In this document: piece by piece, positions 1-8,161 of the stretch
How positions within the stretch are numbered: position 1 is the first letter of the stretch
How the letters are laid out: each line of letters opens with the position of its first letter
NCBI GenBank assembly: GCA_030027265.1
Contig: JASENG010000007.1
Span: forward strand, 1 to 64,000
Length of the DNA: 64,000 nt
Direction: 5' to 3'
Source of the DNA: Lysinibacillus fusiformis
Lineage (GTDB): Bacteria > Bacillota > Bacilli > Bacillales_A > Planococcaceae
Notes under the pieces: model-generated
The model's input: the letters and a program-made list of their open reading frames with translations, nothing else
What the model was told of the DNA's origin: nothing
Database searches by the model: none
Program-made: the position numbers and the translations under genes

Positions 1-4
1 TATT

Positions 5-36
5 AGACGTGTAGCACTTTGCTGCACGTCTTTTTT
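5..36 (+). terminator. Rho-independent terminator of a gene left of the window
   Basis: GACGTGTAGCA pairs with TGCTGCACGTC (one G-U) around a three-base loop and is followed by a run of six T. It should end a transcript entering from the left edge. Confidence 0.75.
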
Positions 37-355
37 ATATGTTTTGAGGAACCCAAAGTTGTCATAAAGAGTTGGGGATAAAATGGAAATATTATTGTTT
101 GATTTCTGCTGAATGCATGTTTCATTAATTATCCAAAAGAAAACCGTTAATTCTATTGTTGCGTTTTTATATAGATAGAGTTGGTCGAAATAAAGAGTAA
201 GAGCAGAGTATATACCCAACAAATATATAGAAGCTTATAGGACCAGATGGTGTTGAAAGAATTTATCGGGCAATTTATAAGTAAACATATTATTTATTAC
301 GCCAATGATAGCTCACAGAGCCAGAAAAGCTAAAGAGCCTCGTTATTGGGCATGA

Positions 356-420
356 AGGGGGATGAAACGCGTAATGAAGCAGGATTTAATCCGAAACCGA
401 AACTCGTTTTATCAAGGGAA
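356..420 (+). repeat. Diverged single copy of the 52-bp hairpin repeat
   Basis: It begins GGGGGATGAAACGC, like each unit of the triple repeat at 37521-37676, and ends in CGTTTTATCAAGGG, which corresponds to GCATTTCATAAGGG in those units. The middle is diverged and slightly longer. The two arms can still pair into a hairpin. Confidence 0.5.
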
Positions 421-704
421 AGCAACACAGTTTAAGCCAAACTTCTGTTCAAAATGCCGTATCACTGGATTCATCTGATAATTGACCCTTAGTATTATTT
501 CATGCAGAACTCTATTGTCCGTATCAGCAATATTCTTTCCTAAGGGGATCTTTACTGCGTTGGATATTTACCGTGGCTATAATCATAAATATAAGATTAT
601 AGCGTTGTTTTAATTGAGTACTAAGTTGATGATAGTGCATCTTCAATCTGTATCTATGGGTCAAGTCTTAAACTAGAAGAAAATCATCTATATAGCATTC
701 AAAT

Positions 705-742
705 AAAAAATCTTCCAGCAAATGAATGCTGGAAGATTTTTT
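705..742. terminator. Bidirectional hairpin terminator
   Basis: AATCTTCCAGCA pairs perfectly with TGCTGGAAGATT around AATGAA, with A-tract and T-tract on either side, so it could act on both strands. No intact gene lies next to it. Confidence 0.65.
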
Positions 743-1164
743 CTAAGCCTTGCTATACCTATGTATGGCAAAGCCGCCTTGCCGTAATTATTATAGAAAG
801 TTTTAAACCACCACTCCTCAAAGTGGGTGTTCGCAAAAGATTTCCTGTATATCGTCATTCACCGTGGTGTGACGCTCGCCATTTCATCTTCTATATAAAA
901 CTCCCTTTTACAGTTCAAAGGTTAAAACTTAATATGTGTACGAACAACGCAGCTTTAATGTTATATTATACGATTGTTTGGAGTTGTGCAAGTAAGTACT
1001 CTTAAAGAAAAAAGTCAAATTTTTATCATGCCTTTTCCCAGTGTAAATGATGGATTTAGTGGAATTGGGACAAGATTTAGGTATAAAAATATGAAGAAAA
1101 ATCAAGGTGGCATTGATTTTTTGATAAAATAAAAAGCCTTCCATTATTGGAAAACTTTTTAAAA

Positions 1165-1806
1165 TTATTCAGATGTATTCAATACCTCATTTGTTAGAGC
1201 TGCAATATTAATTTGTGTTTCTTCATGCATGACATCATTTAATATTTCATTTCGGAAGTAACGCACACTATTAATTAGAGGCATTTTCAAAAGCTTTTCA
1301 AGTGCCTGCTGATACATGATAACAAATTCCTTATCTGTATTTCCCCGTTTCAATTCTGCGAAGGATTCATAAAATTGGTCCAGTTTATCTGCGAATTCCA
1401 GAAGGCGTCCTTCAATGGTTTCATCTTTTCCTTCTTTCATTCGTTCGAAGAATACTTCTTGAAAATCGGGCGGTATTTCTTCCCGAATAAATTTCTCCAT
1501 CATTTTTTCTTCAACATGGGCTAGCATTTGTTTCAGCTCCACGCTTGCATGTTTTACCGGCGTTTTAATGTCGCCAATGAATACTTCTGCAAAGTCATGA
1601 TTAATCGTCTTTTCATATAAAGATTTCCAATTGATTGTTGCACCATTCATTTCTTCAAGGGTTGCAAAAAACATGGCATATTGTGAAACCTTCCATGAAT
1701 GAGCTGCGACATTATGCTCTTCAAATTTGAAACGACCAGGGGCACGGAAAATACGTTCTAAATCATTTAAACTTGTGAAAAATTTATGGATACCTATAAA
1801 AATCAC
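1165..1806 (-). CDS. HD-domain phosphohydrolase (YfbR-like)
   Basis: A 213-residue soluble protein of the HD superfamily. The metal-binding pattern is visible: His31 and His36 in HNVAAHS, the His70-Asp71 doublet in NHDFAEV, and an Asp in the EFADKLDQ stretch near residue 140. YfbR-type members are metal-dependent nucleotidases acting on deoxynucleoside monophosphates, so nucleotide-pool cleaning is the likely role, but the substrate cannot be read from sequence. The start is uncertain: the GTG used here abuts its GAGGAG ribosome binding site with no spacer, and the conserved part starts only at GIHKFF. A start a few codons in, even at a rare codon, is possible. It stands alone. Confidence 0.75.
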   Translation of the reverse strand: MIFIGIHKFFTSLNDLERIFRAPGRFKFEEHNVAAHSWKVSQYAMFFATLEEMNGATINWKSLYEKTINHDFAEVFIGDIKTPVKHASVELKQMLAHVEEKMMEKFIREEIPPDFQEVFFERMKEGKDETIEGRLLEFADKLDQFYESFAELKRGNTDKEFVIMYQQALEKLLKMPLINSVRYFRNEILNDVMHEETQINIAALTNEVLNTSE

Positions 1807-2032
1807 TCCTCAACTAGTTTTTTTAGCATAATTCATATGCCTATATTTGCATCTTATAATTATTCTTACCCCAATAGGTGCTAATTTCAATCATTTAACA
1901 AACAATTAATATAGTATTTACAAATAATAAAATTTTAATGGTTTAATTTATAAGATATGCAAGTAAGGTGAAAAAATGAACCACTTTTTTTGAAAAATTG
2001 TCATGGTTCTTAAAAATATATTGATTGCAAGG

Positions 2033-2041
2033 TGCTATACT
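2033..2041 (+). promoter_or_regulatory. Extended -10 promoter
   Basis: TGCTATACT is an extended -10 element (TGn plus TATACT) about 30 bases before the GTG start at 2075. No good -35 box is seen. Confidence 0.4.
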
Positions 2042-2074
2042 GGAGGTACTTTAAGTAATTGGAAGTGAGACAGC

Positions 2075-2509
2075 GTGTTTTATACATTATTCTTATACAT
2101 ACATATCGTAAGTGCGGTAGGATCAATCGGTCCTTTATTTTCACTTATTCCAATCATCAAGAAAATGGAATCAACTGATGAAAGTCAGTTAAGCGGTTTG
2201 GTACAATCGTTTCAATCAGCTATTACAGTTGTAAAACATGCGGGACATATACTCGTATTTTCAGGAATACTGCTGATTATTTTCAGTGGATGGATGTGGA
2301 CAACTTCATGGGTCGTGTTAACAATCGCCATTATGATCGGCTCGATTGTCTTTTTAGCCCGTGCATTTAAGCCAACTCTAAAAACTTATGGTACACAAGA
2401 TTTCCAGAAAGAAATATTCGTTAAGAAGCTAGGAAAAGCGACATGGCAATATATACTCATATTGCTGGTTATGTTGTGGCTCATGGTGGCAAAACCAGTT
2501 TTATGGTGA
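2075..2509 (+). CDS. Small integral membrane protein (DUF2269-like)
   Basis: A 144-residue protein with about four hydrophobic helices and a conserved-looking start LYIHIVSAVGSIGPLF, in which a histidine sits early in the first helix, as in DUF2269-type membrane proteins. No catalytic motif is visible and the function is unknown. Start: GTG at 2075, seven bases after GGAAGTGAG. An extended -10 promoter lies just upstream. The gene is followed by hairpins rather than another gene, so it appears monocistronic. Family assignment rests on overall pattern only. Confidence 0.6.
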   Translation: MFYTLFLYIHIVSAVGSIGPLFSLIPIIKKMESTDESQLSGLVQSFQSAITVVKHAGHILVFSGILLIIFSGWMWTTSWVVLTIAIMIGSIVFLARAFKPTLKTYGTQDFQKEIFVKKLGKATWQYILILLVMLWLMVAKPVLW

Positions 2510-2570
2510 TTTAAAGTCGTACATATTAGATTATTATTACAGAGTAGGATAGTGGAATTTTATAAAAAAT

Positions 2571-2828
2571 CTTTGATATTAAAATCAAAGATCCCAGAGT
2601 GTAGACAAAGTTGAATTATCGAACTTGTCTACACGCATTCTTAGGATAAGCTATAAATAAGAAAGGGACTGGTCAGACTGTCCCTGAAAACGCTTCTCAG
2701 ACAAGGTGGGCCGCCGAGTGAAGACCTTAAATGGAACTAAAGGTTCATGAGGGGATGAACGAGGCAACCAACGCCGTATGCGAGCGTTTGTCAACAGTCT
2801 GGACCTTTGATATTCAATCAAAGATTCT
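2571..2828. repeat. Structured non-coding block flanked by matching palindromes
   Basis: Two near-identical palindromes of the form CTTTGAT-loop-ATCAAAG sit at about 2572-2590 and 2805-2823. Between them are a GTAGAC...GTCTAC hairpin (about 2601-2632) and a domain closed by CAGACTGT (2674-2681) pairing with ACAGTCTG (2793-2800). Inside that domain are the stems GGGAC/GTCCC (the 3' strand overlapping the closing helix, so an alternative pairing), GTTCAT/ATGAAC (2743-2760) and AACGC/GCGTT (2770-2788). No protein is encoded on the + strand. It may be a structured RNA or a small mobile repeat. It lies just downstream of yjfB. Confidence 0.45.
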
Positions 2829-2833
2829 CCTCC

Positions 2834-3019
2834 TTACACAGAAACGTCTATTGTTAATCCTTTGTGAGGATGCGGTGCAGCAGGTTGTTGTACCGGCATT
2901 TGCTCTAGCATTTGGATAGCGCTTGCTGCTCCCATGTTAAGAGATTTATTCATAATGCTCATTTGGACAGTTTGCTGCAGCTGAGCAACTTGTGCAGACA
3001 TAAATGAACTTAATTCCAT
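2834..3019 (-). CDS. yjfB: YjfB family putative motility protein
   Basis: A 61-residue protein with the YjfB pattern: an N-terminal amphipathic helix, MELSSFMSAQVAQLQQTVQM, then SIMNKSLNMGAASAIQMLEQM and a proline-rich tail. YjfB is a small protein of the sigma-D motility regulon in Bacillus; its biochemical role is not established. Start: ATG at 3019 with an excellent AAAGGAGG seven bases upstream. A sigma-D-type promoter (TAAA, 16 bases, ACCGATAT) lies 24-51 bases before the start, which independently supports the assignment. The gene is divergent from sodC. Confidence 0.85.
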   Translation of the reverse strand: MELSSFMSAQVAQLQQTVQMSIMNKSLNMGAASAIQMLEQMPVQQPAAPHPHKGLTIDVSV

Positions 3020-3042
3020 TTGATCATACCTCCTTTTGTTGT

Positions 3043-3070
3043 ATATCGGTTAAAGATACGGTGGATTTTA
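3043..3070 (-). promoter_or_regulatory. Sigma-D promoter of yjfB
   Basis: On the minus strand TAAA is followed after 16 bases by ACCGATAT. The sigma-D consensus is TAAA, about 15 bases, GCCGATAT, so only one base of the -10 box differs and spacing is within range. Confidence 0.7.
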
Positions 3071-3169
3071 ACCTTTTACGTAAAATTAGTTTAACTGGCA
3101 TCTTTCGGTAACCTGGGAATATTTCGCTTTTTATGTGGCAATACTTTTGCTTATAGGAGGGTAAGAAAT

Positions 3170-3736
3170 ATGTGGAAAAATTTAATCTTATTAAGTTGCA
3201 TGACACTTCTATTAAGTGGCTGTGGTTTATTTGGAATGTTTGAAGAAGAGGAGCAATTACCAGTTGCGGCGCCGGAAAGCTTGAAGGCGACAGCAAACAT
3301 TGTGGACACTCAAGGAAATGAAATAGGACAAATGGAGCTGACTGAAGGTTCGGATGGGGTATTAATTTCTCTTGGATTAACTAATATTCCAGAAGGTGAG
3401 CATGGTATTCATATACACGAAGTAGGGAAATGTGAAAAACCAACTTTTGAGTCAGCAGGTGCTCATTTTAATCCATTACAAAAACAACATGGAGTCGATA
3501 ACCCGAAAGGTCCTCACTTAGGAGATTTACCAAATATTTCACCTGAAGCAGATGGAACGGTTCAAGTTGAATTTACAGCCCCGAATTTAACATTGGAACC
3601 GGGTATGGAAAACTCTCTGTTAGATAAGGATGGCAGTGCAATTGTTATTCACGAAGATCCGGATGATTACAAAACAGATCCATCTGGAAACTCGGGAGCA
3701 CGTACTGCTTGCGGTGTAATTACTTCAGCCAAATAA
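3170..3736 (+). CDS. sodC: Cu/Zn superoxide dismutase lipoprotein
   Basis: A 188-residue lipoprotein (lipobox LSGC, lipidated Cys18) with a Cu/Zn SOD domain. All metal ligands can be placed: His81 and His83 (HIH), bridging His99 (AHFNP), His107, His116 and Asp119 (HLGDL) for zinc, and His161 (VIHED) as the last copper ligand. Cys88 and Cys181 would form the structural disulfide and Arg178 is the active-site arginine. The Bacillus subtilis homologue YojM lacks copper ligands, so this copy looks more complete and probably is a working enzyme that removes superoxide at the outer face of the membrane. ATG start with AGGAGGG upstream. A strong terminator follows. Confidence 0.9.
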   Translation: MWKNLILLSCMTLLLSGCGLFGMFEEEEQLPVAAPESLKATANIVDTQGNEIGQMELTEGSDGVLISLGLTNIPEGEHGIHIHEVGKCEKPTFESAGAHFNPLQKQHGVDNPKGPHLGDLPNISPEADGTVQVEFTAPNLTLEPGMENSLLDKDGSAIVIHEDPDDYKTDPSGNSGARTACGVITSAK

Positions 3737-3743
3737 TTTATTT

Positions 3744-3787
3744 GCTGTGCAGTTAAGCTGATATTTTAGCTTTTGCACAGCTTTTTT
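3744..3787 (+). terminator. Terminator of sodC
   Basis: GCTGTGCA pairs with TGCACAGC, with an inner AAGCT/AGCTT helix, followed by six T. Confidence 0.85.
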
Positions 3788-4033
3788 CTTACATCCATTT
3801 ATAATAAAGAGGATGTTGTTTACATAACTGCGGCCATAAAAATTGTTTTACAAATAATTCCCAGTAAATATACTTCTCTAAATTATTTAAAGGAATATAG
3901 TAATCGAATATTATTTCAAGATTGAAGCAAGGTATTATCTAGCGGATTTTCAGCTTTTTTCTACGCCTGTATTATAACAATCCTCAAATGAATCCGAAAG
4001 AAACGTTATTGTAAAATATCTATAAACCTCTTT

Positions 4034-4049
4034 AAGAAAGCGCCTTCAT
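4034..4049 (+). promoter_or_regulatory. Possible CcpA cre site
   Basis: AAGAAAGCGCCTTCAT matches the cre consensus WTGNNARCGNWWWCAW at all but two fixed positions. It lies 45 bases upstream of the -35 box of the TAXI transporter, so carbon-source control of the uptake system is possible. Confidence 0.3.
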
Positions 4050-4093
4050 GCTGTTAACATACCTTTTATTCTATTGATAGAGTATTAAAATTA

Positions 4094-4122
4094 TTGACCA
4101 TCTAAAAAGGAATAGTTACAAT
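4094..4122 (+). promoter_or_regulatory. Sigma-A promoter of the TAXI TRAP operon
   Basis: TTGACC and TACAAT are separated by 17 bases, 41 bases before the TTG start of the binding protein. Confidence 0.65.
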
Positions 4123-4163
4123 TATACTGTAATGTAACAATTATTAGCATTGGAGGGGTTAAG

Positions 4164-5156
4164 TTGAAGAAAAACAAATTATTGTTTATGACAGTTTTAG
4201 GTTTGTTACTTCTAGTTCTGGCAGCTTGTGGCGGAGAAGAGACTTCGGACACAGATAGCTCGACAGGTGACAGTTCTGAAGGAGCAACTACTGATATGGA
4301 TTACTTAAGTTTAGTAACTGGTGGTACTCAAGGTACTTACTATGCATTAGGTGGTACTTTTGCAGATTTAATTTCGGATGAAACAGGAATTAAAACAACA
4401 GCTGAGGTTTCTCAGGCTTCAGCAGCAAATGCGAATGCCTTAAAAGCGGGAGATGCAGAAATAGCATTCTTGCAAACAGATATTGCTTATTATGCTAAAA
4501 ATGGCGAGTTAATGTTTGATGGACAAGCAGTAGAAGATTTGGTTGCAATCGGTGGTCTATATCCAGAAACAATCCACCTAGTAACAACTGCTAAATCAGG
4601 TATTAAATCATTTGATGATTTAAAAGGCAAAAAAGTTTCAGTAGGTGCACCAGGTTCCGGTACTTATGCGAATGCTGAACAATTATTAGAAATACATGGT
4701 TTAACAATGGATGATATTGAAGCTCAAAACTTAGACTTTGGTGAATCTACAGATGGTTTAACAACTGGTCAAATCGATGCAGCGTTTATCACTGCTGGTT
4801 ACCCAACAGCAGCTGTTGAGGCATTAGGCGCTACAACAGATGTTGTCATTGTTCCAGTTGAGGCTGACAAAGCAGAAGCTCTAATTGAAAAATATCCTTA
4901 CTATGCTGTAGATACAATTCCGGCAGGTACTTATGGTTTAGAATCAGAAGTTCCAACTGTATCAGTATTAGCTATGATTGCAGTAAAATCAGATTTACCT
5001 GATGATGTTGCTTACGGAATTGCAAAAGCAATCTACGGAAACACAGACAAAATTAGTCACGCTAAAGGAGAGTTCATTAAAACTGAAACTGCTTTAGATG
5101 GTATTGGTATTGATGTTCATCCAGGTGCTCAAAAATACTTTGATGAACAACAATAA
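4164..5156 (+). CDS. TAXI family TRAP transporter solute-binding lipoprotein
   Basis: A 330-residue lipoprotein (signal ending LAAC, Cys22) followed by an acidic Ser/Thr-rich linker and a TAXI-type binding domain starting near residue 50 with LVTGGTQGTYYALGGTFADL. TAXI proteins capture small organic solutes, often dicarboxylates or glutamate-like compounds, and deliver them to a sodium-driven TRAP permease; the ligand here is unknown. TTG start at 4164 with GGAGGGG five bases upstream. A strong terminator lies between this gene and the membrane genes downstream, which would let the binding protein be made in excess over the permease, as is common for such systems. Confidence 0.9.
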   Translation: MKKNKLLFMTVLGLLLLVLAACGGEETSDTDSSTGDSSEGATTDMDYLSLVTGGTQGTYYALGGTFADLISDETGIKTTAEVSQASAANANALKAGDAEIAFLQTDIAYYAKNGELMFDGQAVEDLVAIGGLYPETIHLVTTAKSGIKSFDDLKGKKVSVGAPGSGTYANAEQLLEIHGLTMDDIEAQNLDFGESTDGLTTGQIDAAFITAGYPTAAVEALGATTDVVIVPVEADKAEALIEKYPYYAVDTIPAGTYGLESEVPTVSVLAMIAVKSDLPDDVAYGIAKAIYGNTDKISHAKGEFIKTETALDGIGIDVHPGAQKYFDEQQ

Positions 5157-5179
5157 TTAAAAATTGAAGTGTAGTGAAG

Positions 5180-5217
5180 GGCTTGAAGAAAATGCTTCTT
5201 CAAGCCTTTTTTACTTT
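5180..5217 (+). terminator. Terminator between binding-protein and permease genes
   Basis: GGCTTGAAGAA pairs perfectly with TTCTTCAAGCC, then a T run. I see no obvious promoter between it and the next gene, so partial read-through may set the dosage of the permease. Confidence 0.8.
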
Positions 5218-5265
5218 TTTGGCAGGGAGAATCCGAGGTGCATTTAATTAGAAGAGGGCGATGAA

Positions 5266-5784
5266 ATGAAAAGGGCACTTTTCCTGTTAGTTGTATTTAT
5301 ACTTGGAATTATTTTTTTATTTTCACCAATTTTTAATGTAATTTCTTTTGAAGAAACAAGAACGAATAATCCGCAAAGCTATTACATAAATGTCTCCAAA
5401 GAAAATAATTTCAATATCCGCTATACGCACTCAATTCATCTGACAGATGTACTTGAAACCTATGAAATTACAGATTCTAATCAGATAAAGCTGCTTTCAA
5501 TGGAATATGAGGATGTTGCAATCGGTATGCCCGCTCATGCTGAAGAGGGGCAAACTTTAACCTATAATAATGGAAAGTATAAATTAGAATTTTCGGATCA
5601 AATATTAGATAGCTTTACACTTTATATTGGAGACATTAGTCAAGAGTTGGCAATTATTTACGAAGGTAAAACTTACGACTTAAAAAAGACATTAGAACGT
5701 GGAAGTGCCTTTCTATTTGAAATCAAAAGAATTTCTTTATTTGACAAGCTGAGAGGAGTTGTGATGGTGCATGAAAATGGATGA
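5266..5784 (+). CDS. DUF1850 protein of the TRAP operon
   Basis: A 172-residue protein with one N-terminal membrane helix (about residues 4-26) and an extracytoplasmic DUF1850 domain with the typical RYTHSIHLTDVLETYEI stretch. DUF1850 proteins are found almost only between TAXI binding proteins and fused TRAP permeases and probably help assembly or solute handover; no activity is established. ATG start after a GAGGGCGATGAA ribosome binding site. The last 14 bases overlap the start of the permease gene, implying translational coupling. Confidence 0.85.
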   Translation: MKRALFLLVVFILGIIFLFSPIFNVISFEETRTNNPQSYYINVSKENNFNIRYTHSIHLTDVLETYEITDSNQIKLLSMEYEDVAIGMPAHAEEGQTLTYNNGKYKLEFSDQILDSFTLYIGDISQELAIIYEGKTYDLKKTLERGSAFLFEIKRISLFDKLRGVVMVHENG

Positions 5785-7837
5785 TAAACAGCTTTCAACA
5801 AATGATTCTAGCAAAACAGTGAATGAACAGCTTGCCGCTGATCAAATTGAAACATTATCTGAAGAACAGCAACAACAACTATTAGAAAAATATGATACGG
5901 AATCGAATACGAGAAGAGTTGCTGGTGTGATGAGATGGGTTATTTATATTGGCCTGCTTTCCTTTTCACTATTCCAGCTATATACTGCCGTTTTCGTTCA
6001 ATTTACAGCCTATATTCAACGAACTATTCATTTAGGTTTTGGTTTAACATTTATCTTTTTACTTTTCCCGGCATTTAAAAAAGGAAGAAGAGATAAAATC
6101 GCATTCTATGATTATATTTTAGCTATCATAGCAGCGGTGACAGGAATTTATTGGACAATTAATTATGAGCGCCTTGTAAATAGTATGGGTATGATTAATC
6201 AGATGGACCTTATTGTAGGGATTATCGTAATATTATTAGTTTTGGAAGCTGCAAGACGTGCTGTTGGTTTACCGATTGCAATTATTGCTTCTCTATTTTT
6301 GGCATATGCTTTCTTCGGACGTGTTATGCCAGATTTTTTGGCACACCGCGGACAGTCTGTAGAACAAATTGTTAACTTAATGTACTTCTCAACAGATGGT
6401 ATTCTAGGAACACCAATTAGTGTATCGGCAACCTACATTTTTGCTTTCCTATTATTCGGAGCCTTCCTAGTTAAAACAGGTGTTGGACAGTACTTTAATG
6501 ATTTAGCAATTGCCGTTGCCGGTAAATTAGTAGGTGGTCCTGCAAAAGTAGCAATCTTCTCGTCTGCATTGCAAGGTACTATTTCGGGAAGCTCTGTAGC
6601 CAATGTTGTTACATCCGGTTCTTATACGATTCCTTTGATGAAGAAATTGGGTTATAAGAAAGAATTCGCAGGAGCGGTAGAAGCGGCTGCTTCAACTGGT
6701 GGTCAGTTAATGCCTCCGATTATGGGTGCTGCTGCCTTCTTAATGGTTGAGTTCATTGGTCGTGGAATTACTTATTGGGATATTGCAAAAGCTGCAGCTA
6801 TTCCAGCCTTGCTTTACTTTGTAGGGATTTGGATTATGACGCACTTTGAGGCAAAAAGACTAGGCCTTCAAGGGCTAAAAGAAGAAGAAATGCCAGACCG
6901 TAAAGCAATTTTGAAAAAAATCTATTTATTAAGTCCAATTATTTTAATCATTGTCATCATGATGTCAGGAGTACCAGTTATACTTTCTGCACTTTATGGG
7001 ATTGTAGCATGTATCATTATTGGGTTTATTAATAAAGAGGTAACGTTTGGCATTCGAGAAATAATCGATGCATTAGTCGATGGTGCCCGTACCGCTTTAG
7101 CAGTTGCAGCTGCTACAGCATGTGCTGGTATTATCGTAGGGGTTGTTGTAAAAACTGGACTTGGATTGAGTTTAGCAAATAGTTTAGTAGACCTTGCTGG
7201 CGGAAAAATCTTCTTAACATTATTCTTTGTTATGATCGCCTCTCTTGTTTTAGGGATGGGTGCACCAACTACTGCTAACTATGTAATTACATCAACAATC
7301 GCTGCTCCAGCAATTATTACATTGCTAGCGCCAGATGTATCTCAAGCTTTAGTGCCAATGACGGTTTTATTATCTGCACACTTCTTTGTGTTCTATTTCG
7401 GGATAATTGCCGATATTACACCGCCTGTTGCCCTGGCTGCCTTTGCTGCATCAGGTATATCCGGTGGGGATCCAATTAAAACCGGCGTGAATTCAGCTAA
7501 ACTAGCGATTGCTGCCTTCATTATTCCATATATCATTGTTTATTCACCTGCGTTACTAATGATTGATGTAACGATTTGGCAAGTATTATGGGTAGTGTTT
7601 ACGGCACTTTTAGGTATGATTGCGATTGGAGCGGGGATTATCGGATACTGGTATCGCCCTATCAACTGGTTAGAGAGACTGATTGTTCTTGCATCGGGCA
7701 TAGCTATGATCTATCCAGAGTCTTTCTCAGATTTCGCAGGATTAGCCGTATTCGGTATTATGTTCATTATTCAATTAATGACAAAGGATAAAGGCAATAA
7801 ACCGAACAATAAAAAATTAAATACAGCTACAAACTAG
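5771..7837 (+). CDS. TRAP transporter fused permease (TAXI type)
   Basis: A 688-residue membrane protein fusing the small (4-helix) and large (12-helix) TRAP subunits. The first roughly 55 residues are hydrophilic and cytoplasmic, then hydrophobic segments run to the end. The large-subunit part has characteristic stretches such as GTISGSSVANVVTSGSYTIP near residue 270 and GMGAPTTANYVITS near residue 500, which carry substrate and sodium contacts in this family. It imports the solute bound by the upstream lipoprotein. The start overlaps the DUF1850 gene. A hairpin terminator follows after 30 bases, so the operon ends here. Confidence 0.92.
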   Translation: MKMDDKQLSTNDSSKTVNEQLAADQIETLSEEQQQQLLEKYDTESNTRRVAGVMRWVIYIGLLSFSLFQLYTAVFVQFTAYIQRTIHLGFGLTFIFLLFPAFKKGRRDKIAFYDYILAIIAAVTGIYWTINYERLVNSMGMINQMDLIVGIIVILLVLEAARRAVGLPIAIIASLFLAYAFFGRVMPDFLAHRGQSVEQIVNLMYFSTDGILGTPISVSATYIFAFLLFGAFLVKTGVGQYFNDLAIAVAGKLVGGPAKVAIFSSALQGTISGSSVANVVTSGSYTIPLMKKLGYKKEFAGAVEAAASTGGQLMPPIMGAAAFLMVEFIGRGITYWDIAKAAAIPALLYFVGIWIMTHFEAKRLGLQGLKEEEMPDRKAILKKIYLLSPIILIIVIMMSGVPVILSALYGIVACIIIGFINKEVTFGIREIIDALVDGARTALAVAAATACAGIIVGVVVKTGLGLSLANSLVDLAGGKIFLTLFFVMIASLVLGMGAPTTANYVITSTIAAPAIITLLAPDVSQALVPMTVLLSAHFFVFYFGIIADITPPVALAAFAASGISGGDPIKTGVNSAKLAIAAFIIPYIIVYSPALLMIDVTIWQVLWVVFTALLGMIAIGAGIIGYWYRPINWLERLIVLASGIAMIYPESFSDFAGLAVFGIMFIIQLMTKDKGNKPNNKKLNTATN

Positions 7838-7867
7838 TAGCTCCATGAATTTGCATGCAAGAATAAG

Positions 7868-7914
7868 ACTGTAGGCAACTCTCGGGAAAGTGCGAGGGTA
7901 TCTGCAGTTTTTTT
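7868..7914 (+). terminator. Terminator of the TRAP operon
   Basis: ACTGTAG pairs with CTGCAGT, with an inner CTCTCG/CGAGGG helix, followed by seven T. Confidence 0.75.
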
Positions 7915-8161
7915 CTTTTTATCGATGACTTTCTTCTATAAGATGATTTAATGCTTTTCAGACGTAGCCGTGTGCGATAGACTTTATTTTAGCCAATGTA
8001 AATGTATCATTTAATTTGTAAATAATTTGGAATAGCAATTGTATTTCGTTCTTGGCTTTTTTACACTGTAAGAAAGTATGGCTTAAGAAAATCTTTGAAA
8101 GCTTTGCGCAGATAATGAGCTTCAAAATTTAAAAAATATAATGATTTATATGGAGGTAAGC
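7915..8161. other. AT-rich intergenic stretch
   Basis: No ORF, repeat or clear promoter is recognised here apart from the GGAGGTAAG ribosome binding site at its end. It precedes the nucleotidase gene. Confidence 0.4.

Larger units (their letters stand above)
37..1164. other. Gene-free stretch with hairpins
   Basis: I find no convincing coding region here: short open frames at 823-1005 and 929-1144 lack ribosome binding sites and recognisable content. The stretch holds a diverged copy of the 52-bp repeat near 356-420, a perfect hairpin at 705-742, two small hairpins at 808-829 and 854-873, and a hairpin with a 9-bp stem at 1096-1120 followed by T residues. It may be the worn remains of genes or of a mobile element. 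Confidence 0.5.

Noticed and set aside
823-1144. Two short open frames on opposite strands
   Set aside because: No ribosome binding sites, odd composition, and one is overlapped by hairpins; not supported as genes.
2690-2800. Group II intron fragment
   Set aside because: A GCCGTATGCGAG stretch recalls intron RNA, but domain V and any reverse transcriptase are missing and the pairing is different.
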